Of a stretch of DNA of 64,000 nucleotides, positions 55,501 through 64,000 are shown piece after piece; the first letter of the stretch is position 1, and each line of letters begins with the position of its first letter. This stretch comes from Effrenium voratum (taxonomy: Eukaryota > Sar > Dinophyceae > Suessiales > Symbiodiniaceae). Position numbers and translations under genes: made by a program. The notes beneath the pieces were generated by a model that was not told the DNA's origin, did not search any database, and saw only the letters and a list, made by a program, of their open reading frames with translations. The DNA lies in contig CAUJNA010003497.1 of NCBI GenBank assembly GCA_963377175.1, positions 477,001 to 541,000 of the forward strand, written 5' to 3'.

Positions 55501-56787
55501 AACATGGAAGCTCCCAGGCCTCTGTGAATGGAACCAAGTCTTCCAAAGGGGTCCTGGGAGCTTCCATGTTAGGCTGGGGGAGGGTAGCGCGTCAGCATCA
55601 ACCTGATTGGCTTGTCTTCCTGCAAGGTTGCCACAGGCCGACAAGGGCTCCTTTTTTAGGAGGCGAGGGAATTGGCCGGAGGGGTGTTCCCCCAACTTTC
55701 CCAAGTGCTCGGGGCAAAACTGTCAGTTGCCCCAAACTCAGTCCCCCACTGCAAATATGGCCTTCAGGCCTTGTTAGGATCGGGAGAAACAGATGAGAAT
55801 CAATGCACGACCAACGGAACCGATAACCGCCCGGAGCGGCTCTCAGAGATCCCAGCTTGGGACTAAATCGGCTACCGAAAAACTGAGCTGTCCTCAGATC
55901 CACCAATAAAAGTTTAGTTGTCTAGTGAGTTAAATGGAAATTCCACTAAACCCTAAAAACTAAAAAAGGGGACGGCTGGGAACCACCAAGCAAAGTGTCT
56001 GGTGCCCATCTCCAAGAGCACTCGCCAACCCCCACGTCTATTTCCTTTTCCAACCCAAACGGTAGAGTTGGGAACTTTCGGATTTTGCTCATTGCTCTGC
56101 TTCGGCCTAGAAGGAAACCAAACTCACGTCCGATCGTTCTGGGCTGGCCAGAAAAAGTCTGAAATTATTAAAATGGTCATACCAAAAAGTATAAAGGCCA
56201 GGAACTCTGCAGCCTGCGCGCCGTGTTGTTCATCTTTTAGCTAGCGTCGGAGCAACCCTGCTATTTCTTTGGGGGAACCCGCCGAAAGGGCAAGAGGGTG
56301 CTAAACACTGTACCATCAAATTGATCCATCGACAGTTTTTTTGTTTTTTTCAACAACACCCCCTCATCCAGCCAGCCCCATCCAGCCAGTTCATGGCGCG
56401 AATCCATCACATCCTTGGCAAATTGCACGAAGCTTCCCAAACCTCCGAATGCGATGCTTGTGCTGAGAGCCCACCAATAAATCCTCACAAGGTACGGAAA
56501 ACGATGGCTAGACCCCTGCCTCAACCGGTACCCTCACAAAATGAGGCCCCATTTGTTTGCCGGGGGGCGTCTTTTGCGAGCCGGCGTATTTACGAATTCT
56601 GACGGCCAATTGTAGGGCAGTTGCCACGTTCTTAGCGCCCAGGACCGTTCTTTGCTCGCAGGGCGGGAAGCTAAATAAAAAATGTGCTTTGAACATCCTG
56701 CGGCCAAACTGGCATTATATCTCCATACATCTTTCAAACGCCTTCTTTGCTGAGATCATATAGAGGATCCTGCCAATACATTTATAT

Positions 56788-56887
56788 TACCCTTCCTCCA
56801 ACTAACATGGCACCTGAGGAGAGGTACCTGGAAGATCAAATTCCTTTGAAGGGACCCCCTGCCAGTTGCCATGTTGGTGGGAGGGTA
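56788..56887. mobile_element. Family 6 introner-like element
   Basis: Left end ttacccttcctccaactaac with atggcacc, right end gccatgttggtgggagggta. Inverted termini of about 20 bp. Confidence 0.7.
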
Positions 56888-56962
56888 TACAAAACATGTT
56901 GGCGGCAACTCCTAGAAACCAAGCTTTCGTGACCCCAGCAGCCCCCAGTCTCTCTCGAACAG

Positions 56963-57996
56963 AATGCCGTCACGGCACTGTCGAAGAGTTCTTCGCCAGC
57001 CTTTAGATCTCGTCCTGGTGAATCAGATGGTTGATCACTATTCCCGACAAGGCCCCCAGTTTTGACCATGGCTCACCTTTCCCATGTGGAAAACATATAT
57101 ATGTATATAGATATATATATATATATGTATCATTATATTATATTATATTATGCTATACTATACTAAATTATATTATACAATACTATACTATATCATATTA
57201 TATTATATATACATATTGTGAATGACCATGGGTTGATGGTCATTGCATGTGTCACAGACCTTTTGATCAAGATCCCAGAATCCTCCCATCCAACAAGGCT
57301 CCATTTTCCCCCCTTGAGTGTAAGCACCACCTCGTCCAAGTGAGTCATAATCAAACACTTCAGGATAAACATGATTGGTCTACCAAAAACTAGTTAAAGA
57401 CTTAAAAAGGCGGCTGCGCCTATTTATGGTGGGGACTATCCATAACCTTCGTCTGCCCGCGCTTCGATTGTGGCACAATTCTCTTTTGTGGGGCGATGTC
57501 TAAAGAGAGATGTTTACGGAACTCCCAAACCGCCAACCAGGCCGTGAAGGAGCATGCTGCTCGGACAAAGACCTCCATTTGCGTAAGTCCCCTGCAAAAA
57601 AAAAACGAACAATATTTCCAGTAGTGATAGATTCCCATTAAAACCAACAGGGGAATATATATATATATATATCTCTTAAGCAAATGGAAGAACACTTCAT
57701 GGGAAGCAGTCCTCCATGTGGAAGATTCCTGAGATGGTTTTAAACATGTCGTGGGAGAACTAAGATTCCTGAGATTCCTGTCATGGGATATGGGAGCGTA
57801 ACCTTTCGTTTCGATGCTTCTTCAGGATGAAGCCTGCGCGGGTCATTCTACTCATCCCTCAAGAAAAGAGCCTGCTCGCTGGGCATTAGAGCCAAGCCCG
57901 GAAAAAGACCTTGCTTGAGGTTCTTTTGGCCCTTAGAGCGGGAAGCTGAGACAGAGTTGCGCCAAGGGTTGCAACGAATTCTGCTCCCGGATCCAA
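56963..57996 (+). CDS. Gene I: partial multi-exon gene, unknown function
   Basis: Exons are 56963-57017 (acceptor tctctcgaacag, donor gtgaat), 57506-57582 (acceptor tctaaag, donor gtaagt) and 57939-57996 (acceptor ccttagag, donor gtagaa). Phases 1 and 0 match at both junctions. Peptides: TALSKSSSPAFRSRP, then NSQTANQAVKEHAARTKTSI, then EAETELRQGLQRILLPDP. The donor gtaagt after 57,582 is the consensus. The first intron contains a family 4 element (57,342-57,476). The gene continues past 57,996. A plus-strand exon near 58,617-58,740 ([19 protein letters not shown]) may belong to it, but the phase needs a missing exon. Minus-strand alternatives exist over each exon. Confidence 0.42.
57090..57215. 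repeat. AT-rich low-complexity tract
   Basis: Runs of (at)n followed by tatta and tacta words, within the first intron of gene I. Confidence 0.85.
57342..57476. mobile_element. Family 4 introner-like element
   Basis: gagtcataatcaaacacttc at the left, cgcttcgattgtggcac at the right. The ends are more diverged than in other copies. Confidence 0.6.
57604..57692. mobile_element. Family 10 element (CAGTAGTGATAGATTCCC)
   Basis: ccagtagtgatagattccca, aaaaccaac, an (at)n tract, then agcaaatggaag. The same order occurs at 47,446-47,586. Partial copies at 25,303, 42,549 and 42,953. Confidence 0.6.
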
Positions 57997-59027
57997 GTAG
58001 AACCCTTTCGAATCGATCGGGTCCCCCTCCCAAAGTGATGAACCCCCAAATACAAGGGGACACTGCCAATTCAATCATCCAGGGGCGTACTAATCCAGGA
58101 TTCCCATTTATTCTTGCTCACCCATGTGTGGGGGGGCGGTCCTGTCCAATAGTGGTTATGTAGCACCCACCAGATTCACCGTACGAGGCCAATATCCGCA
58201 CCCACTTTGCCCACGGAACCGAAACCTGAAAAAGGCCATGCCTATTGGCCAAGGGTGCCCAGCCTGATCACGAAGGAGGACGAGAGAAAAAAACGGGCTG
58301 ATTCCCTTTTTGGAGGAAACGACACATAAAGGGTCACATTGTCTCAACAAGATACACTTTAGGGTTTCAAGATTCTGCTTTGACGTCTTTGGGTGTCAAA
58401 GACCATGATATTTAAGGTCCAAGGGGGATTCCGAGGGAAAGGGAACGAATCCAACCAAACAGCAGCGAAGGTTATCCACAGAACTGAGACATGGCATCCT
58501 CTGTGAGTTTCGCCATTGTAGAAGGGAAACCAAAGATTTCGGTTTGTTTTCAACGGGTCGTTCCCTTGGCTGCCTGAACCAGGGACATGGGAATTAGGGA
58601 CATCACTCCGGCCTGCGCGCAGAAACAAGCAGTCCAGCACCATGACGCGCTGCACCTGGCAAAATGAGACCATCGCCTCCATCCATGATGAAATTTGGGG
58701 CATTCCCCCTTCCCTTCCTGGCGCAGCGGCCGAAAATCCACCCCCCCCCCACCGAAACACTTTGATCCGCAAGCCGGGGCTCCGGAAGGGCGGGTGGGTG
58801 GGAGGTTTGCCTTTGGGGATACCAATTTTTGTCACACAACCACCGAGGTATGGGATTCGAATCCCATCTCGATTGATGGACTGTCTCCAAAGCCCTTTTC
58901 AGGCTTTTGGAATCCAGGCTTGTGGATTTCCTGAACTCGATGGGCCCAACAGCGACAACATCAGTCACCATGCCAAATACCAATGAGGTCAAGTCAGCCA
59001 GATCTGTGGCCAGGGGAAAAGCAGGTT

Positions 59028-59215
59028 GCACCCCCTCCCAAATCCGCCGACATTCCAGGGCGGCAAGGTATGCAACTTGATGGTGTTTCTTGCACCATCC
59101 ACCCATCCATCCATCCATCCATTCATTCATTCCATCCATCCATCCATCCATCCATTCATTCCATCCATCCATCCATCCATCCCTACATACATCCATCCAT
59201 TATTCACCATCCAGA
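59028..59215 (+). repeat. Dispersed repeat followed by CATC microsatellite
   Basis: aaatccgccgacattccagg, ggtatgcaacttgatggtgt, then (catc)n/(catt)n to 59,215. This is the third copy of the block seen at 4,077 and 8,083, again with simple sequence directly at its 3' side. Confidence 0.65.
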
Positions 59216-59309
59216 GAAACGTATGGGAACCGCACAAAACCGTGTTTTCCACTTGGTTCCTAAACCTCCTAGCAAATCAATTTAGCGGTATAGGATAACC
59301 AAAACCACC

Positions 59310-59545
59310 AGTTGAAAACTGGTTGGATAATGGCGGCTTTTTCCCAAAGTGCTCTCAAAAGCAGCCTGCAACGTCGCCATGAGATTATCCTTGTCAAGAA
59401 TGCTCCCAGACTTGGCAGTGATCAACAAGCGGCAGGGCTCGCCCCCGCCCCCGCTGGTGAAGTGCTCTTCGGTCCATTCCAAGTCCTTCATCACCTGCGA
59501 AACCTCAGGGGCGATTCCGCACGAATCATTCACTCTCCATTGGAT
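59310..59545 (-). CDS. Exon-like segment, minus strand favoured
   Basis: The minus frame EVSQVMKDLEWTEEHFTSGG then PCRLLITAKSGSILDKDNLM, with about 70 percent third-position G/C, follows acceptor gcccctgag. It is one of the best single exons in the window. No partner was fixed and no family recognised. Confidence 0.42.
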
Positions 59546-60389
59546 CGAGATTTGAACAAGGGCCGTTTTGGGTCCAAAAGTTAGTGAAGCAAAGTCGACC
59601 AAAGAGGTCCACCGAAATGGTAATGAATCAAAAGGAAAGGGACATCGACCAACCTTCAAGTAGTGGGGGTTTGATGGTAAAAGGCAGGCTCTAAGGTTCT
59701 GCAAAACCCCTGTTGGTCACCAAATTCACTGCGCCAACACCTAGCAGACTCGTGAAGGATATGCGATGGATCCCTTCTTGGAGCTGCTTTTACCTGTCAA
59801 ATGTACTAATAGATGCCAAATGCTTTTTTGGGGTACCAGTTTCACCTCGGTTTAAGTTTTGGGGTATCGGATTTTTGGAAGTCCCGTATCGATTTTCAAG
59901 AAACAAAAACACCATGGGCATGAAGTACTCCTACGCAAAGTAAATGCCAGTAATTTTGAAACTGACTCTCATGCAAATTTGTGCCCATACCAATGATTAG
60001 TCCCTTGAATCAATGAATCGGACTGTCCCTCGGATTTTCCAACGCGCCAAATACGGCTCCCGAAGCAAACTGCGCCTGGTCTACCCACAAGTCTCGAGAT
60101 TCGCTCTTGGCCTCAAAGCGCAAGAAGCCAAGTCCGCAAAGCAGGCAGCAAAGGAGCGACAGTGCGATGCACCTGAGCCACGCTCTCAAAAAACACAAAT
60201 CATGGTCAACCCTCCCCCCAAAAAAAAGCAACAACGCATGGTCAACCCTCCCGACCCTCCCCCCAAACAACAACAATCAACCTTTGGCTCTCCCAAAGCC
60301 AGCGGGAGGCTGCCTTTTAGGTTTCGTCTTTGGCATCTGAGCTGCACGGTGCCAGCAATATTGCGCCACACCGGCAGATAGCCCGGGCC

Positions 60390-60590
60390 ATGGCCCGAAA
60401 GCCAAAAAAACCTGGCAACTGCGGGTGCGTGCGCGTGGCAAGCTGTAACCTGCACACCTCTCGTGGCAGGGGCGCGAAACAGGCAGTGACCGCCTCACAC
60501 TTCAAGGGCACAAAACAGAACCTGTGCTGCAGAGTCTGTGCGAAGCAGAAGCCAGCAGCTATAGCCCGTGTGGCGAAGACAGCCAAGTAA
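60390..60590 (+). CDS. Small basic Cys-containing protein, possible single-exon gene
   Basis: 66 codons from ATG 60,390 to TAA 60,588. Very Lys/Arg-rich (MARKPKKPGNCGCVRVASCN) with a second Cys cluster in ASHFKGTKQNLCCRVCAKQK. The spacing CxC, C, CC, C suggests metal binding, but I do not recognise the family. The frame is open for at least 19 codons upstream of this ATG. An overlapping minus-strand frame is open. The AG/GT content does not suggest splicing. Confidence 0.4.
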   Translation: MARKPKKPGNCGCVRVASCNLHTSRGRGAKQAVTASHFKGTKQNLCCRVCAKQKPAAIARVAKTAK

Positions 60591-60599
60591 TCAACGATT

Positions 60600-61500
60600 T
60601 CACACGACTAGTGACTGTGCACCTACAAACGCTGCTGCGGCTATCGCTGCTCTCCTCAGCTTGCGCAGTGGTAACACCACGTGAGTGGCCGCTTGTCGAA
60701 TAACACCAGACGACACGCAATGGCGCGCGCTGCACAATTCCCACGTAATCGTACTAAGATACTGCGCCGAGCAAACAACCAAAATACATCAAACCTGGGG
60801 CAGGTCCAGCACACATAGCCACTTGCCTCAAATTACCTGACGCATCAGCTTGGCGCACCATGTTCATCACCGCGTAGACACGCTCTGACACGCAACCAAG
60901 ACCACCTCAAATGCGTCCACAGGGAGCTTGATCTCGTCTTCTCCCGAATCCCGAAGAAGAGCCATAGTACCAAGGGCCTGTCTCCGTCCACTCACGGCAA
61001 CGCGAACACCGCTGCCACAAACTTCAACCCGACATCGAATATGAAAAACACACTCCTTCACGCTTGCACGTCGAAAGTGCCACCGCAAAGAAGTTGCATA
61101 CGTTAGTGTCACAGTTACCTGCCACGCCATCCGTGCGACGCCGCACCGCGCCCCAATCAGGGGATTAGGAACCCCACTGTCAAGCACGCGGACAAAGCCA
61201 TGGGCAACGTTAAAAAGCCAGCGACTGCGGCCCCTGTCTAGACGTCTGCCCAGACCACCGAGATCACGCGGTCATCGCCTACCATTGTGACGTGTCCATC
61301 GCAAACAAGTATAGTTCCACTTCACACACACACACACTAGGCATAGACACTCATGGCTTCCCCGAAACCGGTCGGAACAGCGCAACCAACTGGAACGTTC
61401 TTGGGCCATAGGTACTACCAACATTTTTCCAACTGCTCAACCCGAGCCATGGCTAGGGCTCAACACGTGAGCCAGGGTTGCGGTTATTTTCTTGCTTAAA
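60600..61500. other. Compact region with antiparallel open frames
   Basis: Minus frame 60,867-61,187 ends GEDEIKLPVDAFEVVLVACQ and a second minus frame upstream reads VCDGHVTMVGDDRVISVVW. The plus strand is open for about 90 codons (SNYLTHQLGAPC to CTSKVPPQRSCIR) without an ATG. Third-position bias does not decide. No palindromic elements occur here, unlike most of the window. Confidence 0.35.
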
Positions 61501-61654
61501 CAATTTCAAGCCAGTCTTAACAAATCTTACAACCAACCGTTAACAGGTCTGGGTGACGAAAGCATTGGAGAACATCACCCGAATTTTGTGATAGCAGTAT
61601 GCTCATTTCCATGACTTCCTTATCACTTTGGAGGGGGTTCACTTGGTATCGCAG

Positions 61655-62581
61655 AAAGTGGCTCTAGCTAATCCATCTGCGGCGCTTCCATGGATGCGTG
61701 GCGCTGGCTTTGGCCAGCTTGCCCAGGCCCCTGCTGGCCGCCCCTTCCGCCCGCCCCGTGAATTTCAGCCAACACTCCATGGCGCAGCTTCCCAACTTGA
61801 GCCCAGAAGCCTCAGATTGGACAAGGAGTGCTCCAAAATCGATTGCTTGGTTTCAAAGCGAAACAAAAGGACACACATTCTGTCCTGAGTGATCATTTTA
61901 TTGAGGTTCAGGGCACCCGCAACTGGGTCCAAAGTCACTCTGATCTGTGCAGGAAGATATCAGCAAATACTGTCTAACTGCCAGAGAACACCTCAAGATG
62001 GCAGAAGCCATGGCTTCATGCAGTGTCTCATTGGCCTGCCCTTGCATAACTTGTAAGACACGGGACTTCAGGCAAAAAGGAGAGTGGGGACACGTGATCA
62101 CTTGCTGATTGCCTGTTGCTCATCGAAGGTACGCATCTTGAAGGAAGGCAAGAGATTTCGCCCGGCGAATAAACCGCCAGTTGCTTGCAGGGGCAGGTTC
62201 TGAGCAGAGCTGCAAAGAACGACTTGAAGTGCAAACGGTATCTCTGGGCAAACATGTAACATCAGTGTTCCAAAAAACATGCACATCTTGTTCTCCGCTT
62301 TTCAGTCATTGAATCGAAAGGTTTTGGACGACTACAGTCCCCTCGAAAAGGCCGGAAAAAGTCAAGCGGAAAACGGGCAGATTTGTGACCCTGTGGCAAC
62401 CATCAGCTACGTGAGGATGTGTTTCTTCTCCTGCACATCCTTTGGAACCCACAAAGGCTGCAAGCTGAGACACCAAGCGACAAACATCCGACGCAGCGCC
62501 TTACAGCCTTTTTCGCTCATGTCATCATGGCACGTCTGCGACGCATCGCTTTGCGAAAAACCACGAACGCCCCCTGCTTAG
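61655..62581 (+). CDS. Gene H: five-exon 3' end of a gene, unknown function
   Basis: Exons are 61655-61849, 61953-62052, 62191-62237, 62306-62410 and 62465-62581 (stop TAG 62,579-62,581). Donors in order are gtttca, gtaaga, gtatct and gtgagg. Acceptors are gtatcgcag, gatctgtgcag, gttgcttgcag, cttttcag and ggctgcaag. Phases 0, 1, 0, 0 match throughout. Peptides: RLDKECSKIDCL, EDISKYCLTAREHLKMAEAM, a short Cys-rich stretch CSVSLACPCIT, SLNRKVLDDYSPLEKAGKSQ, and the C terminus LRHQATNIRRSALQPFSLMS. The first exon boundary is the least certain. Introns are 54-138 bp and contain no palindromic element. No start codon or domain was identified. A minus-strand model over 61,898-62,230 is possible with a GC donor but explains less. 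Confidence 0.6.
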
Positions 62582-62649
62582 GAGGACAGACATGGATAAG
62601 AGCTGATCAATAAGATAAGAGCTGACGCAACAAGCAGGAAAAAGCAGGC

Positions 62650-63210
62650 GGGATACTGGCTACAAATTCAGACCGCGTGATAACTGATAGCAGGCAGTTG
62701 ATTAAAGCTAGGTCGATCTAGCCAGCCTTCACTTGGGAGTTTATCACACATGTCTTGAATGCAGCCGCCCAGCGCGTGTCACGACAACTGCCAACTTTGA
62801 GGCAGCTGCTCTTGTGGTTTGGACTCTGGCGGGTTACTGGCTACAAATTCAGACAGCATGATAACTGATAGCATCTGGGAGTTGATCAGAAGGGTGCGTC
62901 AATCTAGCTAGCCTTCAATTTAGGAGTGAATCACACATGTCTTCAATGCAGCCGCCCAGCGAATGTCACCAAAACTGCCAGCTCTTGCGGTTTGGACTCT
63001 TTGCGGGTTAATGGCTGCAAACTCAGACAGCATGATAACTGATAGCATCTGGGAGTTGATCAGAAGGGTGCGTCAATCTAGCTAGCCTTCAATTTGGGAG
63101 TGAATCACACGTGTCTTCAATGCAGCCTCCCAGCACGTGTCCCGAAAACTGCAAAAACTTCATTCCAACTCTGCGGCTATTGCTCTTGCGGTTTGGACTC
63201 TAAGACCTTG
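62650..63210. repeat. Three tandem units of about 173-179 bp
   Basis: Units start near 62,650, 62,829 and 63,002 with cgggttactggctacaaatt variants and contain gcatgataactgatagcatc and cttcaatgcagccgcccagc. The second and third units are closest to each other. Located just downstream of gene H. Confidence 0.88.
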
Positions 63211-63339
63211 GGAGCAGATGAGTCGGGCTCCGTTGCCTCGTTGCCCTCTTTGCCATCCTCCAGATTCGAGATGCCTGAGATTCGCACGTCAGCCCCCAAG
63301 ATCGGCCCCTCAGAAAACCTGACAGTACCTGTAAAGACC

Positions 63340-63560
63340 GGTTCCACTTCGGTCAAATCCTGCTAGAAACCGGTTAAGAGCTGGTCCATCTCCAGTCCCT
63401 ACCCCTTAAAACCGGTCAAATTCCTCTTCAACCAAATCCACCCTAAAAACTGTAGAAACCAGTCAAACTCCCTTCTAGAAGCCTGTTAAACCTGCTCTGG
63501 CCCGATCCATCAAAACAAAACAGTCAAATTCCCAACCCACCATTCAATAACCCTTGAAGC
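63340..63560. repeat. Degenerate AAACCGGTCAAA-type repeat
   Basis: Recurring aaaccggtta, aaaaccggtcaaattcc, gaaaccagtcaaactccc and acagtcaaattccc words, about 40-60 bp apart. Confidence 0.55.
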
Positions 63561-63697
63561 CGGGTGGGATTTCGCGGACATGCACCTGCCCTCTAGCTTG
63601 GAACCAACTCACGCATTTCGGCGCCGACTCACTCACTTTAATAACAACACTTCAAGGCAAACTAACGCACAGTTTCTACCTCACAGCCAAAAGCGGA

Positions 63698-63735
63698 CTG
63701 GCCGAGGCGGGCAACGCGAAGCGTTTACAATAGGG
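63698..63735 (+). repeat. Short dispersed repeat shared with 15,107
   Basis: ctggccgaggcgggcaacgc then gaagcgtttacaata. See 15,107-15,150 for the partner. Confidence 0.55.
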
Positions 63736-63804
63736 TCGATGTCCAAACTCCCATTTTCAAGGTCAAGGATGTTCAAAATGGAAGATCCCAAATCTAAGAT
63801 TCTG

Positions 63805-63996
63805 TCATGAGACAGAACTGAAGTTTCTGCCATCTGGAATAAGGATATCGCAGAATTTGGACAGCCCCATTTCCGAAAAACACTTAGATAGAGCTTCACG
63901 TCGTTTCGCACACGCCGGGGCCAAGATGCGGGGGTCGGCCGCGGCCTGGGTCACACTTGGTCCCATGACGGCAAGGCACACGGGCAAGAACACCAA
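63805..63996 (-). CDS. Open frame at the window edge, possibly a truncated exon
   Basis: The minus frame runs into the right window edge. Its first part (FLPVCLAVMGPSVTQAAADP) has about 81 percent third-position G/C, then the bias drops near 63,918, where a gtgaag donor fits. It probably continues beyond the window. A plus-strand reading is also open. Confidence 0.33.
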   Translation of the reverse strand: MVFLPVCLAVMGPSVTQAAADPRILAPACAKRREALSKCFSEMGLSKFCDILIPDGRNFSSVS

Positions 63997-64000
63997 GCCA

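Noticed and set aside
61898..62230. Minus-strand two-exon gene with a GC donor (FDEQQAI... to stop)
   Set aside because: It overlaps the plus-strand gene H, which explains more exons with canonical sites and consistent phases.

Overview
The window looks like nuclear DNA of a eukaryote, most likely a dinoflagellate. This is inferred from gene architecture, since no diagnostic protein could be recognised. Coding sequence occurs as very short exons (about 20-200 bp) with G/C-rich third codon positions. Some introns appear to use GC donors as well as GT. Between and inside the genes lie many different families of 80-145 bp palindromic elements with terminal inverted repeats, the pattern described for introner elements in dinoflagellates. 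There is no bacterial operon structure, rRNA, tRNA or CRISPR. A run of 100 N at 12,992-13,091 is an assembly gap.

Layout. 0.5-7.6 kb: a minus-strand multi-exon gene (gene A), interrupted by a GAT-type microsatellite, an ~80 bp tandem repeat and several palindromic elements. 8.0-15.6 kb: a large minisatellite block (core about 21-22 bp, CCCACAAGCCCAGCAAAAGCG) with internal orientation switches, simple repeats and the gap. Two copies of another dispersed repeat bracket the block in direct orientation. 17.7-19.6 kb: a minus-strand gene (gene B) with two introns that each consist of one palindromic element. 20-46 kb: mostly element-rich DNA with many exon-like fragments whose strand I cannot settle. 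46.4-49.6 kb: a plus-strand gene (gene F) whose reading frame is preserved across four introns, one being an element of the same family as in gene B but spliced from the opposite end. 57.0-58.0 kb: a plus-strand partial gene (gene I). 60-61.5 kb: compact DNA with overlapping open frames. 61.65-62.58 kb: a plus-strand gene (gene H) with five phase-compatible exons and a stop codon. 62.65-63.2 kb: three tandem units of about 175-180 bp.

Gene models were built by eye. I kept a model only where donor and acceptor dinucleotides, codon phase and third-position G/C agreed across neighbouring exons. Antisense frames of G/C-rich exons also look like protein here, so single exon-like frames are reported with low confidence. 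No product could be named for any gene. The most interesting content is the introner-like system: at least eleven element families in 64 kb, several with target-site duplications, at least two families forming whole introns with the reading frame kept, and one family apparently spliceable in both orientations.
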